The notes: generated by a model not told the origin, from the letters alone. 64,000 bases of DNA from Amycolatopsis sp. (GCF_025464955.1 NZ_JAODNM010000092.1:124001-188000); one strand, 5' to 3'. Numbered from the stretch's first letter, positions 1 to 8,745 are shown. Numbers and translations: made by a program.

Positions 1-818
1 ACCGGCCGGCGCTGGCGATGATCGAGGCCGCCGAGCGCGAGGGGTTGCTGCGCCGCGGGTCGACCATCCTGGAGCCGACGTCGGGCAACACCGGCATCTC
101 GCTGGCCATGGCCGCGAAGCTCAAGGGCTACGGCCTGGTCTGCGTGATGCCGGAGAACACCTCCATCGAGCGCAAGCAGCTGCTGCAGGCTTACGGCGCG
201 CGGATCGTCTTCTCGCCCGCGGCGGGCGGCTCCAACGAGGCCGTGCGACGCGCGAAGGAGCTGTCGAAGGAGAATCCCGAGTGGGTGATGCTCTACCAGT
301 ACGGCAACCCTGCCAACGCCGACGCGCACTTCCGCGGCACCGGTCCTGAGCTGCTCAAGGACCTGCCGGAGCTAACACACTTCGTCGGCGGGCTCGGCAC
401 CACGGGCACGCTCGTCGGCGTCGGGCGGTACCTGCGCGAGGCGAAGCCCGGCGTGCAGATCATCGCCGCTGAGCCGCGCTACGGCGAGCTCGTCTACGGC
501 CTGCGGAACCTCGACGAGGGGTTCGTGCCTGAGCTGTACGACCCCAGCGTGCTGACCAGTCGGTACTCCGTCGGAGCGTACGACGCGCTTCGCCGGACAC
601 GCGACCTGTTGGAGAACGAGGGCATCTTCGCCGGTATCTCGACCGGAGCCGTGCTTCACGCGGCGCTGGCCGTCGCGGAGAAGGCCGCCGCGAAGGGCGA
701 GAAGGCCGACGTCGCGTTCATCGTCGCCGACGCGGGTTGGAAGTATCTTTCCACCGGCGCCTACAGCGGCTCTCTCGACGAAGCCGCCGCGCGCCTCGAC
801 GGGCAACTTTGGGCTTAG
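1..818 (+). CDS. cysM: Cysteine synthase CysM (5' end outside window)
   Basis: PLP-dependent beta-replacement enzyme making cysteine in the cytoplasm. The frame is open from base 3, so the gene starts upstream and the PLP-lysine region (usually just before DRPA) is off the window. Visible are the substrate loop EPTSGNTGISLAMA and the glycine loop GGLGTTGTLVGVG that holds the PLP phosphate. The C-terminus (YLSTGAYSGSLDEA, ending GQLWA) closely follows the mycobacterial CysM pattern, whose sulfur donor is thiocarboxylated CysO. Use of CysO here is inference, because mec and cysO would lie to the left. The following genes repeat the Rv1336-Rv1341 order, which supports the call. Confidence 0.93.
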   Translation, partial: RPALAMIEAAEREGLLRRGSTILEPTSGNTGISLAMAAKLKGYGLVCVMPENTSIERKQLLQAYGARIVFSPAAGGSNEAVRRAKELSKENPEWVMLYQYGNPANADAHFRGTGPELLKDLPELTHFVGGLGTTGTLVGVGRYLREAKPGVQIIAAEPRYGELVYGLRNLDEGFVPELYDPSVLTSRYSVGAYDALRRTRDLLENEGIFAGISTGAVLHAALAVAEKAAAKGEKADVAFIVADAGWKYLSTGAYSGSLDEAAARLDGQLWA

Positions 819-886
819 TGGGTTTGGCAGCCGCCGGATCAGGGTTTTTGCCGGAGGCGGCCCGGCGGGAGCAGCCGTAGCCTCAA

Positions 887-1543
887 GTGGTGAGTACATT
901 GCCTGAGCCCGCCGCCAGTCCGGCTGAACCGGACGCCGCCAAGCGCATCCTGCCGGCCAATCCCAAGATGGCCGGGATCGTCGCGCTCGCCTTCACGGCC
1001 GTGCTGTACCTCGTCGAGCTGGTCGACGTCGTCACGCCCGGCAACCTCGACCAGGGCGGGATCCACTCCCGCAGCCTGTCGGGGCTCGAGGGGGTGATCT
1101 GGGCGCCGCTGCTGCACAACGGCTGGTCGCACCTGTTCGGGAACACCCTGCCGGTGCTGATCTTCGCCTTCCTCGCGATGGCGGCCGGGATCGGTCAGTG
1201 GGTCGCGGTCACCGCCACCATCTGGATCATCAGCGGACTCGGCGTCTGGCTGACCGGCCCGTCGCTCGCCGTCACCGTGGGCGCTTCGGGTCTCGCGTTC
1301 GGCTGGCTGGCGTACCTGCTGGTCCGTGGCCTGTTCAACCGCAGCCCCGGGCAAATCGGCGTCTCCCTGGTCCTGCTGTTCATCTGGGGCGGGATGCTGT
1401 GGGGAGTCCTGCCCGGCAACCCGGCGGTCTCCTGGCAGGGGCACCTCTTCGGCGCGCTCGCCGGCATCCTGGCCGCCTGGGTCGCCACGAAGACCGGCAA
1501 GTCGAAGGCGAAGAAGGTCACCGCCGCCGGCCTGGACGGTTAA
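887..1543 (+). CDS. Rhomboid family intramembrane serine protease
   Basis: Probable polytopic membrane protease of 218 aa, with a short hydrophilic N-terminus followed by about six hydrophobic segments. The rhomboid catalytic serine is in the GASG motif (Ser134) and the partner histidine is at about His186 (WQGHLFGA). HLFGN at residues 82-86 matches the oxyanion His/Asn motif. GTG at 887 or 890 may start translation. It lies 68 bp after cysM and corresponds in position to mycobacterial Rv1337. The C-terminal tail is short and lysine-rich, as expected for a cytosolic end. The substrate is unknown. Confidence 0.9.
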   Translation: MVSTLPEPAASPAEPDAAKRILPANPKMAGIVALAFTAVLYLVELVDVVTPGNLDQGGIHSRSLSGLEGVIWAPLLHNGWSHLFGNTLPVLIFAFLAMAAGIGQWVAVTATIWIISGLGVWLTGPSLAVTVGASGLAFGWLAYLLVRGLFNRSPGQIGVSLVLLFIWGGMLWGVLPGNPAVSWQGHLFGALAGILAAWVATKTGKSKAKKVTAAGLDG

Positions 1544-1593
1544 CCGGCGACGTGCGGACGCTGTCGCATCCGGCGTTCCCTCAAGGCCCCCTT

Positions 1594-1660
1594 GTGACGT
1601 GTCGTGAAGGCCACTTCACGGCGTAAGGCGTACTCAACTAGGCCTTCACGACGTCCCTGC
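1594..1660. repeat. Dispersed intergenic repeat, copy A
   Basis: First of four copies of an element whose invariant core is GGCGTAAGGCGTACTCAACT (1620-1639). The core is enclosed by a perfect 12-bp inverted repeat, GTCGTGAAGGCC (1601-1612) and GGCCTTCACGAC (1641-1652), so it could form a long hairpin. This is the shortest copy, and it sits just upstream of murI. Other copies are near 13.5, 30.7 and 62.5 kb. Its function is unknown. Confidence 0.85.
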
Positions 1661-1678
1661 CCCCGGTAGCCTCATGGG

Positions 1679-2485
1679 GTGACTACGCGCGCCGATCTCC
1701 CCATCGGTGTCTTCGATTCTGGGGTCGGCGGGTTGACCGTCGCCAGGGCGATCCTCGACCAGCTCCCGGCCGAGCAATTGCGTTACGTCGGTGACACCGC
1801 GCACAACCCGTACGGCCCGCTGCCGATCGCCAGGGCCCGTGAACTCGCGCTCGCGGCGATGGACGAGATCGTCGACAGCGGGGTGAAGGCCCTGGTCATC
1901 GCCTGCAACACTGCGTCGGCCGCGTGCCTGCGTGACGCGCGGGAGCGGTATGACGTGCCGGTCGTGGAGGTCGTCCTCCCGGCAGTGCGCCGGGCCGTCG
2001 CGGCGACGCACACCGGGCGGATCGGCGTGATCGGCACTGAGGGAACCGTCCGCTCGCGCGCCTACGACGACGCCTTCGCCGCCGCGCCGAATGCGCAAAT
2101 CACCAGTGTCGCGTGCCACCGGTTCGTCGACTTCGTCGAGCGTGGGATCACGTCCGGCCGCCAGGTGCTCGGGCTCGCGCAGGGCTATCTCGAGCCGTTG
2201 CTCTCCGCACAGGTGGACACGCTCGTGCTCGGCTGCACGCACTATCCGCTGCTCACCGGCGTCTTGCAGATCGTGATGGGGCAGGACGTCATCCTGGTCT
2301 CCAGCGCCGAGGAGACGGCGAAGGACGTCGTGCGCGTACTCACCGAGCTGGACCTGTTCACCGATCGCGACACGCCGCCGCGGCACGAGTTCATCGCGAC
2401 GGGCTCGGCCGAGCCGTTCGCGAAACTGGCCCAGCGGTTCATGGGATTCGCGCCCGGCAGCATCGCAGTGCCTACCGGCGGGTAG
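1679..2485 (+). CDS. murI: Glutamate racemase MurI
   Basis: Interconverts L- and D-glutamate to supply D-Glu for peptidoglycan. The 268-aa length is normal. The two catalytic cysteines are in the standard motifs ACNTAS (Cys76) and GCTHYPLL (Cys186). FDSGVGGLT at residues 12-20 and GDTAHNPYG near residue 39 complete the family signature. The GTG start gives MTTRADLPIGVFDSG, with the family motif directly after it. It lies between the rhomboid gene and the metallo-beta-lactamase-fold gene, as in mycobacteria. Confidence 0.97.
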   Translation: MTTRADLPIGVFDSGVGGLTVARAILDQLPAEQLRYVGDTAHNPYGPLPIARARELALAAMDEIVDSGVKALVIACNTASAACLRDARERYDVPVVEVVLPAVRRAVAATHTGRIGVIGTEGTVRSRAYDDAFAAAPNAQITSVACHRFVDFVERGITSGRQVLGLAQGYLEPLLSAQVDTLVLGCTHYPLLTGVLQIVMGQDVILVSSAEETAKDVVRVLTELDLFTDRDTPPRHEFIATGSAEPFAKLAQRFMGFAPGSIAVPTGG

Positions 2486-2506
2486 CGCGAGCGAATCCCG
2501 CATAGG

Positions 2507-3292
2507 GTGTCGGACGTGCGACTGACCATTCTCGGGTGCTCGGGCAGCATCCCCGGGCCGAACGCGGCGGCCTCCGGTTATCTTCTCGAGGCGGATGGGT
2601 TCCTGCTCGGGCTCGAGCTCGGCAACGGCACGCTGGCGCAGCTCCAGGCCGTGCGCGACCCGTTCGACCTCGACGCGCTGGCGTTCTCGCACCTGCATCC
2701 CGACCATTGCGCGGACTTCAGCGCGTTGACCGTCCTACGCAGGTATCACCCCGAGCCGCCGTATTCGCACCGGCCGCGACGGCTGCCGGTGTACGCACCG
2801 GGTGACGCGGCTTGGCGGCTGGCCAACGCCTACGCGCCCAACGAGACCGAACGCGCGGAGACCGACCTGACCGACGTCTACGAGTTCCGGGTGCTGGCCG
2901 CCGGACCTCTGACGATCGGCCCGTTCGAGCTGACAGCGGTGCTTGTGAACCATCCGACGCCGGCTTTCGGGCTCCGGATCACCGACGGCCGGTCCACCCT
3001 TGCTTACACCGGCGACACAGGACCGTGCGAGGAGCTCGACGGCCTCGCGCGCGGTGTCGACGTGCTGCTGTCGGAGGCGTCGTGGACCGACGCGCCGGAC
3101 CGGCCGCCGGGTGTGCACCTATCCGGGAAGCAGGCCGGCGAGCTGGCCGCGCGTGCCGGAGTCGGGCGGCTGCTTCTCACACACATCGCGCCCTGGACCG
3201 ACACCGACGCCGTGCTGGCCGAAGCCGCTACTGCTTTTCCTGGGGTTTCGGCCGTTTCGCAGGGTGACGTTTACGACGTCGTAGCGAGGTAG
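2507..3292 (+). CDS. Metallo-beta-lactamase-fold phosphodiesterase-like protein (Rv1339 type)
   Basis: Cytoplasmic metallo-hydrolase of 261 aa with the metal-binding HxHxDH motif at residues 62-67 (SHLHPDHCAD). Further ligands are plausible at VNHPTPAF, YTGDTG and LLTHIAP. Position and length match mycobacterial Rv1339, which has been reported as an atypical class II cAMP phosphodiesterase. The same activity here is inference from synteny and fold. GTG starts at 2507 or 2516 are both possible, and the second leaves VRLTILGCSGS. It starts 21 bp after murI and is probably co-transcribed with it. Confidence 0.85.
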   Translation: MSDVRLTILGCSGSIPGPNAAASGYLLEADGFLLGLELGNGTLAQLQAVRDPFDLDALAFSHLHPDHCADFSALTVLRRYHPEPPYSHRPRRLPVYAPGDAAWRLANAYAPNETERAETDLTDVYEFRVLAAGPLTIGPFELTAVLVNHPTPAFGLRITDGRSTLAYTGDTGPCEELDGLARGVDVLLSEASWTDAPDRPPGVHLSGKQAGELAARAGVGRLLLTHIAPWTDTDAVLAEAATAFPGVSAVSQGDVYDVVAR

Positions 3293-3362
3293 TCCGACAG
3301 CAGCGCGCGGCAGACAAGGTCCGCGAGCAGGCACCACCCGCCGGGGTTCTAGAGTGCAGTCC

Positions 3363-4142
3363 GTGGCGAGAAAAGATGGCAGGAACGACGACCAGCTCCG
3401 CGAAGTGAAGATCACCCGTGGCTTCCAGCAGTGGCCGGCCGGCTCGGTGCTCATCGAGTTCGGCAATACGCGCGTGCTGTGCGCGGCCAGTGTCACCGAG
3501 GGCGTGCCACGCTGGCGCGCCGGCTCCGGGCTCGGCTGGGTCACCGCCGAGTACGCGATGCTGCCTTCGGCGACCAACACCCGCAGCGACCGCGAGTCGG
3601 TCAAGGGCCGGATCGGTGGCCGGACGCACGAGATCTCCCGGTTGATCGGCCGCTCCTTGCGGGCGTGCATCGACCTCGCCGCGCTCGGCGAGAACACGAT
3701 CGTGATCGACTGCGACGTCATCCAGGCCGACGGCGGCACCCGGACGGCGGCCGTGACCGGCGGTTATGTCGCGCTGGCCGACGCCGTGACCTGGCTCGGC
3801 GCGGCGAACCGGCTCAACGACCCGCAGCCGCTGTCCGCTTCGGTGGCGGCCATCAGCGTCGGCGTCGTCGACGGTCGCGTCCGGCTGGACCTCCCGTACG
3901 AGGAGGACTCCCGCGCCGAGGTCGACATGAACGTCGTCGCGACGGACGCCGGCACGTTGATCGAGGTCCAGGGCACCGGCGAGGGCGCGACCTTCGCGAG
4001 GTCCACTTTGGACACCATGCTGGACATGGCGCTGGCCGGCTGCGCGGACCTCACGCGCAAGCAGACAGAGGCGCTCGCCCTGCCCTACCCCGGCGAGCTG
4101 CCGGAGCCGAGGCCGGACAAGAAGTCCAAGGGCGCCAAGTGA
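3363..4142 (+). CDS. rph: Ribonuclease PH
   Basis: Phosphorolytic 3'-5' exoribonuclease that trims tRNA precursors. The protein is about 259 aa with the RNase PH core: EFGNTRVLCAASV near the N-terminus, RIGGRTHEISRLIGRSLRA for RNA and phosphate binding, and IDCDVIQADGGTRTAAVTGG in the active site. GTG at 3363 (VARKDGRND) fits family N-termini better than the GTG at 3354. The last codon overlaps the start of rdgB, so the two are translationally coupled. Confidence 0.95.
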   Translation: MARKDGRNDDQLREVKITRGFQQWPAGSVLIEFGNTRVLCAASVTEGVPRWRAGSGLGWVTAEYAMLPSATNTRSDRESVKGRIGGRTHEISRLIGRSLRACIDLAALGENTIVIDCDVIQADGGTRTAAVTGGYVALADAVTWLGAANRLNDPQPLSASVAAISVGVVDGRVRLDLPYEEDSRAEVDMNVVATDAGTLIEVQGTGEGATFARSTLDTMLDMALAGCADLTRKQTEALALPYPGELPEPRPDKKSKGAK

Positions 4143-4744
4143 CCCGGGTACTCCTGGCGTCGCGCAACGCGAAGAAGCTCGGCGAACTGCGGCGGATTCT
4201 GGCGGCGGAGGGCATCGAAGGGCTCGAGATCGTGGGGCTCGCCGACGTCGAGGAGTTCCCCGAAGCGCCGGAGACAGCTCCGGACTTCGAGGGCAACGCG
4301 CTGGCGAAGGCCCGCGACGCGGCAGCAGCCACCGGCCTGCCCTCGATCGGGGACGACTCCGGTATCGCCGTCGACGCGCTCAACGGCATGCCGGGTGTGC
4401 TGTCCGCGCGGTGGTCTGGCCGGCACGGCGACGACGACGCCAACCTGGACCTCGTACTCGCCCAGCTGTCGGACACCCCGGACGAGCGGATGGGTGCGGG
4501 TTTCGTGTGCTCAGCGGCTCTTGTCGTGCCGGGCGGCGAGGAAACCGTGGTACGCGGCGAATGGCGCGGCACGCTCGTGCGCGAACGCCGTGGTACCAAC
4601 GGTTTCGGCTACGACCCGATCTTCGTGCCGGAAGGGGAGACCCGCAGCTCCGCCGAGCTCGAACCTGCGGAGAAGGACGCGGTCTCACACCGCGGCCGCG
4701 CCCTGCAAGCATTGTTGCCCCACTTGAGGAAGCTCGCGGGCTAG
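4139..4744 (+). CDS. rdgB: RdgB/HAM1 non-canonical purine NTP pyrophosphatase
   Basis: Hydrolyses dITP, XTP and ITP to keep modified purines out of nucleic acids. The protein is 201 aa. It begins with the family motif LLASRNAKKLGEL and carries GDDSGIAVDAL near residues 71-81, which holds the catalytic aspartate, and GTNGFGYDPIFVP, which binds substrate. The ending KDAVSHRGRALQ is also diagnostic. The GTG start overlaps the rph stop (GTGA), so I chose it over longer upstream frames. It is the last gene of the core cluster and is followed by an inverted repeat. Confidence 0.95.
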   Translation: MTRVLLASRNAKKLGELRRILAAEGIEGLEIVGLADVEEFPEAPETAPDFEGNALAKARDAAAATGLPSIGDDSGIAVDALNGMPGVLSARWSGRHGDDDANLDLVLAQLSDTPDERMGAGFVCSAALVVPGGEETVVRGEWRGTLVRERRGTNGFGYDPIFVPEGETRSSAELEPAEKDAVSHRGRALQALLPHLRKLAG

Positions 4745-4749
4745 CGCAG

Positions 4750-4828
4750 GTGGCTCGTGAGTGTTCCGGCCGGTTACTGTGCCCTGCGGGACACCCGCAC
4801 CCGGGCGACCGGAACGCTCACGAGCCAC
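4750..4828. terminator. Inverted-repeat bidirectional terminator, copy 1
   Basis: Two 20-nt arms (4750-4769 and 4809-4828), complementary except for one position, begin GTGGCTCGTGAGTGTTCCGG. They lie between the convergent genes rdgB and bcp. The loop holds a second small GC-rich hairpin. Sister copies at 9141 and 34423 share the GTGAGTGTTCCGG arm and also lie between convergent genes. Confidence 0.75.
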
Positions 4829-4844
4829 GCTGGGTCGGAGCCGC

Positions 4845-5315
4845 TCAGAAAACCAGTTCGCGGAGGAGTTTCGCGACGTGTCCGGTGGCGCGGACGTTGT
4901 ACATCGCCTTCTCGACCTTGCCCTCGGCGTCGATGATGAACGTCGAGCGGATGACGCCCTGGACGATCTTGCCGTAGTTCTTCTTCTCCCCGAACGCGCC
5001 CCACTGGGTGAGGACGGTTTTGTCCGGGTCCGACAGCAACGGGAACGTCAGTTTCTCGGCGTCGACGAACTTCGCCAGCTTCGCCGGCTTGTCCGGCGAG
5101 ATGCCGAGGATCTGGTAACCGGCGTCGTTCAGCTCGGACAGGTTGTCCCGGAAGTCGCACGCCTGCTTGGTGCAGCCCGGCGTGCCGGCGGCCGGGTAGA
5201 AGTACACGACGACGGACTTCCCGCGGAAATCGCTGAGGGACACGTTCTTGCCCTCGGCGTCCGGGAGGGTGAAATCGGGGGCGGTATCGCCCGGGGATAG
5301 CCGCTGCTCACTCAT
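4845..5315 (-). CDS. bcp: Thioredoxin-dependent thiol peroxidase Bcp (peroxiredoxin)
   Basis: Reduces hydrogen peroxide and organic hydroperoxides using thioredoxin. The protein is 156 aa. The peroxidatic cysteine is in TPGCTKQACDFRD (Cys48) and a likely resolving cysteine is five residues later (Cys53), the atypical 2-Cys arrangement of the BCP/PrxQ group. The N-terminal GDTAPDFTLPDAEG is the classic start of the family. It is transcribed toward rdgB and shares the inverted-repeat terminator between them. Confidence 0.95.
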   Translation of the reverse strand: MSEQRLSPGDTAPDFTLPDAEGKNVSLSDFRGKSVVVYFYPAAGTPGCTKQACDFRDNLSELNDAGYQILGISPDKPAKLAKFVDAEKLTFPLLSDPDKTVLTQWGAFGEKKNYGKIVQGVIRSTFIIDAEGKVEKAMYNVRATGHVAKLLRELVF

Positions 5316-5335
5316 GCCGCGAGCCTAAGGCATCG

Positions 5336-5878
5336 CTACGCCGGGCCGCAGAAGGTCACCATGGCCGGCTCTGCGCCCTCCGGTTTCAGCTGCAACCGCA
5401 GCTGCGTGGATGCGCTGGGCACGGCGAACGCCAGGTTCACCCAGACCGACTTGCCGGGCGGGATGTCGCGGCCGGCGTCGATGATGCCGGAGTAACCCTG
5501 CGTCGAGTCGACGACCTGGGTTGCCGGGATGCCCTTGACGAGCCCGGTCACGGTCAGTTCCGAGAGGCGGTACGGCTGGGTGCCGTCATTGCTCACGCCG
5601 ATCTCGAACGCCGCGGCGCGGCCGGTGTGCGGGTACGCGCTCGCGCTCGGCTGGAACGACTTCGGATTGGACACCGTGATGCTCACGCCGTCGCTGAAGG
5701 TGTGCGAGTCGCCGAACGTCAGGTCGTGCTCCGGAGCGGAGACTCCCTTCGCCGGCTGCGCGGCGGCGACACCGGCTTCGACGGTCGCGGCCCCGCTCGC
5801 CTGGTGCACACCGCAAGCGGCTGCGGCGGCGAGCACGCAGCCGGCCAGCACGAGCTTCAGTGTGCGCGCGGGCGCCAT
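5336..5878 (-). CDS. Secreted lipoprotein, DUF4352-like
   Basis: Predicted exported lipoprotein of 180 aa. The signal sequence is MAPARTLKLVLAGCVLAAAA followed by a lipobox ending ACG, so the mature protein would start at the second cysteine. The remainder looks like one immunoglobulin-type beta domain (FSDGVSITVSNPKSF, AAFEIGVSNDGTQPY, IPPGKSVWVNLAF). ATG at 5878 is preceded by GGAG at a good distance, and an upstream ATG at 5911 lacks this. Function is unknown. A second lipoprotein of similar layout is at 6758-7291. Confidence 0.75.
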   Translation of the reverse strand: MAPARTLKLVLAGCVLAAAAACGVHQASGAATVEAGVAAAQPAKGVSAPEHDLTFGDSHTFSDGVSITVSNPKSFQPSASAYPHTGRAAAFEIGVSNDGTQPYRLSELTVTGLVKGIPATQVVDSTQGYSGIIDAGRDIPPGKSVWVNLAFAVPSASTQLRLQLKPEGAEPAMVTFCGPA

Positions 5879-6105
5879 TGTGGTTACTCCAGTCGCGACG
5901 GGTGTTGTCATCCGATCGGCGTAGGTACTTCTGCCGAACCCGACCCACTCTGACTGTCCCGGCTCGACTAAACGAGCGTGACAGCCGTGTTGACGCGCAC
6001 CTGGTGTACAGCCGTGGCCGATCCGTGATCGGAGCGGCACTGGTAGTGACAGTCATCACCTGGATGCCACTTTTAAGCGTCTGCTTACATCGGGCTATCG
6101 CGCGG

Positions 6106-6282
6106 TCAGAGCGCGAACGCGAAGAAGAGGACGAACACGCCGAGACCGACGAGCCAGGCGATGATCAACCACCCGAAATCACGCCAGGGGTTCACCGCGC
6201 GCGTCTCTTCACCCGGGACGTAGACACCGCGGGCTTCGAACCAGTCGGCCCACCGCGCCAGGAAGCCCACCGGGTTGCGCAT
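6106..6282 (-). CDS. Small single-span membrane protein
   Basis: Conserved-looking 58-aa protein with a basic/aromatic N-terminal half (RNPVGFLARWADWFEARG) and one C-terminal transmembrane segment (FGWLIIAWLVGLGVFVLFFA). ATG at 6282 has GGTGAGG about 8 nt upstream. An in-frame GTG at 6297 is less likely because the ribosome site would lie inside the coding sequence. Function is unknown. It may share a promoter region with the Nudix gene to its right, which reads the same way. Confidence 0.6.
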   Translation of the reverse strand: MRNPVGFLARWADWFEARGVYVPGEETRAVNPWRDFGWLIIAWLVGLGVFVLFFAFAL

Positions 6283-6336
6283 GCGCGTTGACCTCACCTT
6301 CGCGTCGGCTCGACGTGGCCAGGGTACGGCGCCAGG

Positions 6337-6733
6337 CTAACGCAGCTCGCCGGTCTGCTTGAAGTGGTCGAAAATGAGCTGGACGACCGCGGACGCACGA
6401 TCGCGGTCCGCGTAGGTCAGCCAAGCGAATTCTTCGATTTCGTTGCCGGGCTTGAGCGTTCCCTCGTAGTCGGCGGTGTAGCAGGTCATACGCACCTCGA
6501 CGTCGCTCTCGCGGCCGTCTGCCTGGGCTTGGAAGGTGCCGGCGTGGATCGCGCTTCCTGGGGGGATGACGACGTCGAGTTCCTCGCTGATCTCGCGGAC
6601 GAGGGTTTCGACATCGCTCTCACCGGACTCGCGCTTTCCGCCTGGGAGGTAGTACGCGTCTTTGCCGCGTGACCGTGTGCCGAGGATTCCCGTCTTCGAA
6701 ACGGATCCAGGCGATCTTGTCGATGGTCTTCAC
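6337..6733 (-). pseudogene. Nudix hydrolase, apparent single-base frameshift
   Basis: The second reading frame encodes a complete Nudix box (GGKRESGESDVETLVREISEEL, read as GX5EX7REUXEEX). It ends IFDHFKQTGELR at a TAG at 6337-6339. The natural start is a GTG at 6733 giving VKTIDKIAWIRFEDG, in another frame. The frames meet at about 6687-6690 in the run GGGAATC, where one base must be lost or two gained to continue into ILGTRSRGKDAYYLPGG. The second frame has a TGA near the start and no start codon before the Nudix box. Either the gene is decayed or the sequence has an indel error. Substrate unknown. Confidence 0.7.
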
Positions 6734-6757
6734 CGGGTCGACGCTAGCCCAAGGTTT

Positions 6758-7291
6758 TCAGGCCTTGCCCAGGTAGACGGCCTTGTCCGAGCCGACGTCC
6801 GGCTGGAACGTCAGCTGGAGTTCGCCTGGCTGCGGTCCCACCGCGTAGGCGGCGTCGTAGCTGAAGGTCTTCCCCGGCAGGATGGTCGCCGAGCTGATGC
6901 CGCCGTCGCCGCAGGAGCCGCCGGCGTCGTAGACCGCCTCCGCCTTGGCGCCGTTGAACTGGGCCGCACTGCCGATCGTGCTCATCGCGGACGCTTCGTA
7001 CTGCGATTTCGTGCCGTTGACGATCGTCACGCGGAGCTTCACCGCGCGGATGACGTTACGCGGAGACGCGGACTGGCCGGGCTTGCACGCGACCGGGGAG
7101 GCGACTTCGACGGCGAGCCCGGTGGACCAGGTGAACCGCTGGCCCCAGGTCGGTGTCCCGCCCTTCGCGGCCTGGGCCGTACCGGAACCGTCACTGACAG
7201 TGCCCGTGCTCGGGGTCGTCGATCCGCAGGCTGTGACCATTGTCGTGATGCCGACCGTTACGACAATGAGCAGAGCGTTACGTGTCTTCAC
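6758..7291 (-). CDS. Secreted lipoprotein, DUF4352-like
   Basis: Exported lipoprotein of 177 aa. The signal peptide MKTRNALLIVVTVGITTMV ends in the lipobox TACG, followed by a Thr/Ser/Gly-rich linker. The globular part (RAVKLRVTIVNGTKS, ILPGKTFSYDAAYAV) looks like a beta-sandwich, and GGSCGDGG plus an earlier cysteine could form a disulfide. The GTG start at 7291 is preceded by GAGGGG. The layout resembles the lipoprotein at 5336-5878, but no function can be read. It is divergent from the gene at 7506. Confidence 0.75.
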   Translation of the reverse strand: MKTRNALLIVVTVGITTMVTACGSTTPSTGTVSDGSGTAQAAKGGTPTWGQRFTWSTGLAVEVASPVACKPGQSASPRNVIRAVKLRVTIVNGTKSQYEASAMSTIGSAAQFNGAKAEAVYDAGGSCGDGGISSATILPGKTFSYDAAYAVGPQPGELQLTFQPDVGSDKAVYLGKA

Positions 7292-7505
7292 AGGTACCCC
7301 TCATTGGGTCAAGTTCCCTGCTCAGTCGGTCTAAGGCGGCCCACCGTTACCTGATTCGGCAACAGTGATCAGACGGTGACAATCGGGCGAACGGGTGAAG
7401 CTTGTATCAGCGGGAACCGTCTTCTCGGTGGTCACCGTCGTAGGACCGTGAGAGCGCTCTGTGAGTGCGGGACCGTGGGTGGGGAACAACCAGGCGGTCA
7501 CTGTC

Positions 7506-8235
7506 ATGTCCGATACGCCAGGGTCGGCGAATGCGTCGGCGTCACAGCCTGCGCCGGACTCGGATACGCCGGCCGGTTACCTCACGCCCGAAGAGCAGAA
7601 GCGCCGCGACGCCCAGGACAAGCAGGCCGACGTCGGCCTGAACCAGAACCTGGCGAACCAGTACCGGAAGCGCGCCGCCCAGGACGACGCCGCCACGCTC
7701 ACCGTGCTCGGACGAGCCGGGCGCGAGCTCTTTGCCACGGCGGAGAAGCCCCGGCTTGACGTACCGGCTGCAGGTTTGCGCAAGTGGCCAGGACGCGCCG
7801 TGCTCGCGTGCTACGTCCCCGCCAGCGGTCAGGTGTTCCTCCGTCCGGCTCGGGCGGACGCGCTGGGGGAAGACCTCGTCAACGAGCTACCGGAGGGCTT
7901 CCCCGGCGAGGGCTTGGCGTTGTCGGTCCCGGAATCCGACCTTCGCCGGGCGATCGACGGCGCGCCGGCCCGTCGGGATCTCCGTCGGGTGCTGGACATC
8001 GTTGCGCTGCCCAGGATCGGCGGCGGTCAGCTCACCGCGGGCTACCGCGAAGGTGTGCGCACCTACCGCCAGACCGGCGACAGCTGCTGCACGTTCTACG
8101 ACACCGACCGCGAGCGGTACGTCTTCACCGAGGAGCCCGGGTACGAGCGATACGTCAATGTCGCCCAAGGGCGGCCCGGACATCCTCGTCAGCAAGGCAT
8201 ACGAGCTGCTGGACCAGTTGGTGGCCAAGCGCTAG
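7506..8235 (+). CDS. Hypothetical protein with a probable 3' frameshift
   Basis: Unrecognised soluble protein of about 242 aa. It has an acidic, Ser/Ala/Pro-rich N-terminus, then a Gln/Asn/Lys-rich helix (EEQKRRDAQDKQADVGLNQN), then an alpha/beta region. From 7506 the frame is coding-like up to YERYVNVAQG. After the GGG at 8169-8171 the coding signature (G/C at nearly every third base) moves by one frame and ends GPDILVSKAYELLDQLVAKR at 8235. Without the shift the frame runs through low-quality codons to 8378 and overlaps vapC. ATG at 7506 was chosen, and GTG at 7461 is possible. The last 33 nt recur at 9106-9138. Confidence 0.55.
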
Positions 8236-8310
8236 AACCCGAACGTCTGCTGTTCAATGCCGAAAACCGTTTTGGCATAACGCTTTGCCGCGGCGGTAGT
8301 AACGACCGTC

Positions 8311-8745
8311 TTATTCAGGCTGTTCAAGTGGAAGTCCGGCGAGTGTCGCAGCGCGGGCAAGGATTTTGTCGTAGGTGATGAATGACGTGAGTTCGGGACC
8401 GACTTCCAGGGCGCAAACGAGGTGGATGGCGTCGAGGGGGCCAAGGAAAGGATCGTCGGTAGACATTCCGGCGCGGAGGAAAGTCGTTGTGTCGACGATG
8501 ATGCGGTCGATTCGGTCGAGCAGATCGCTGGCCGTGGAGAGTCGCTTGTCCAGCGTGGCCTGGTCATTCTTGAGCTGACGTTGGGAGTCGTAGCACGACC
8601 GGCGGACCACGCGCACGAGTTCGGTGATGGCGAGTTCGGAGGTGACGATCTCCGATTCGTGTCCACTGAGGCGAGCCTGGAGCGCTGGAGTTTCTTTCTC
8701 CGTAACGATGAGCTTCACCAGAGCACACGAGTCCAGATAGATCAC
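8311..8745 (-). CDS. vapC: VapC-family PIN-domain ribonuclease toxin
   Basis: Toxin of a type II toxin-antitoxin pair, a Mg-dependent endoribonuclease. The 144-aa PIN domain has the acidic cluster in place: Asp5 (MIYLDSCALVK), Glu42 (SELAITELVR), Asp105 (GPLDAIHLVCA) and Asp126 (TYDKILARA). The ATG overlaps the antitoxin stop by 4 nt (ATGA), the normal vapBC coupling. The RNA target cannot be read from sequence. Confidence 0.9.
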   Translation of the reverse strand: MIYLDSCALVKLIVTEKETPALQARLSGHESEIVTSELAITELVRVVRRSCYDSQRQLKNDQATLDKRLSTASDLLDRIDRIIVDTTTFLRAGMSTDDPFLGPLDAIHLVCALEVGPELTSFITYDKILARAATLAGLPLEQPE

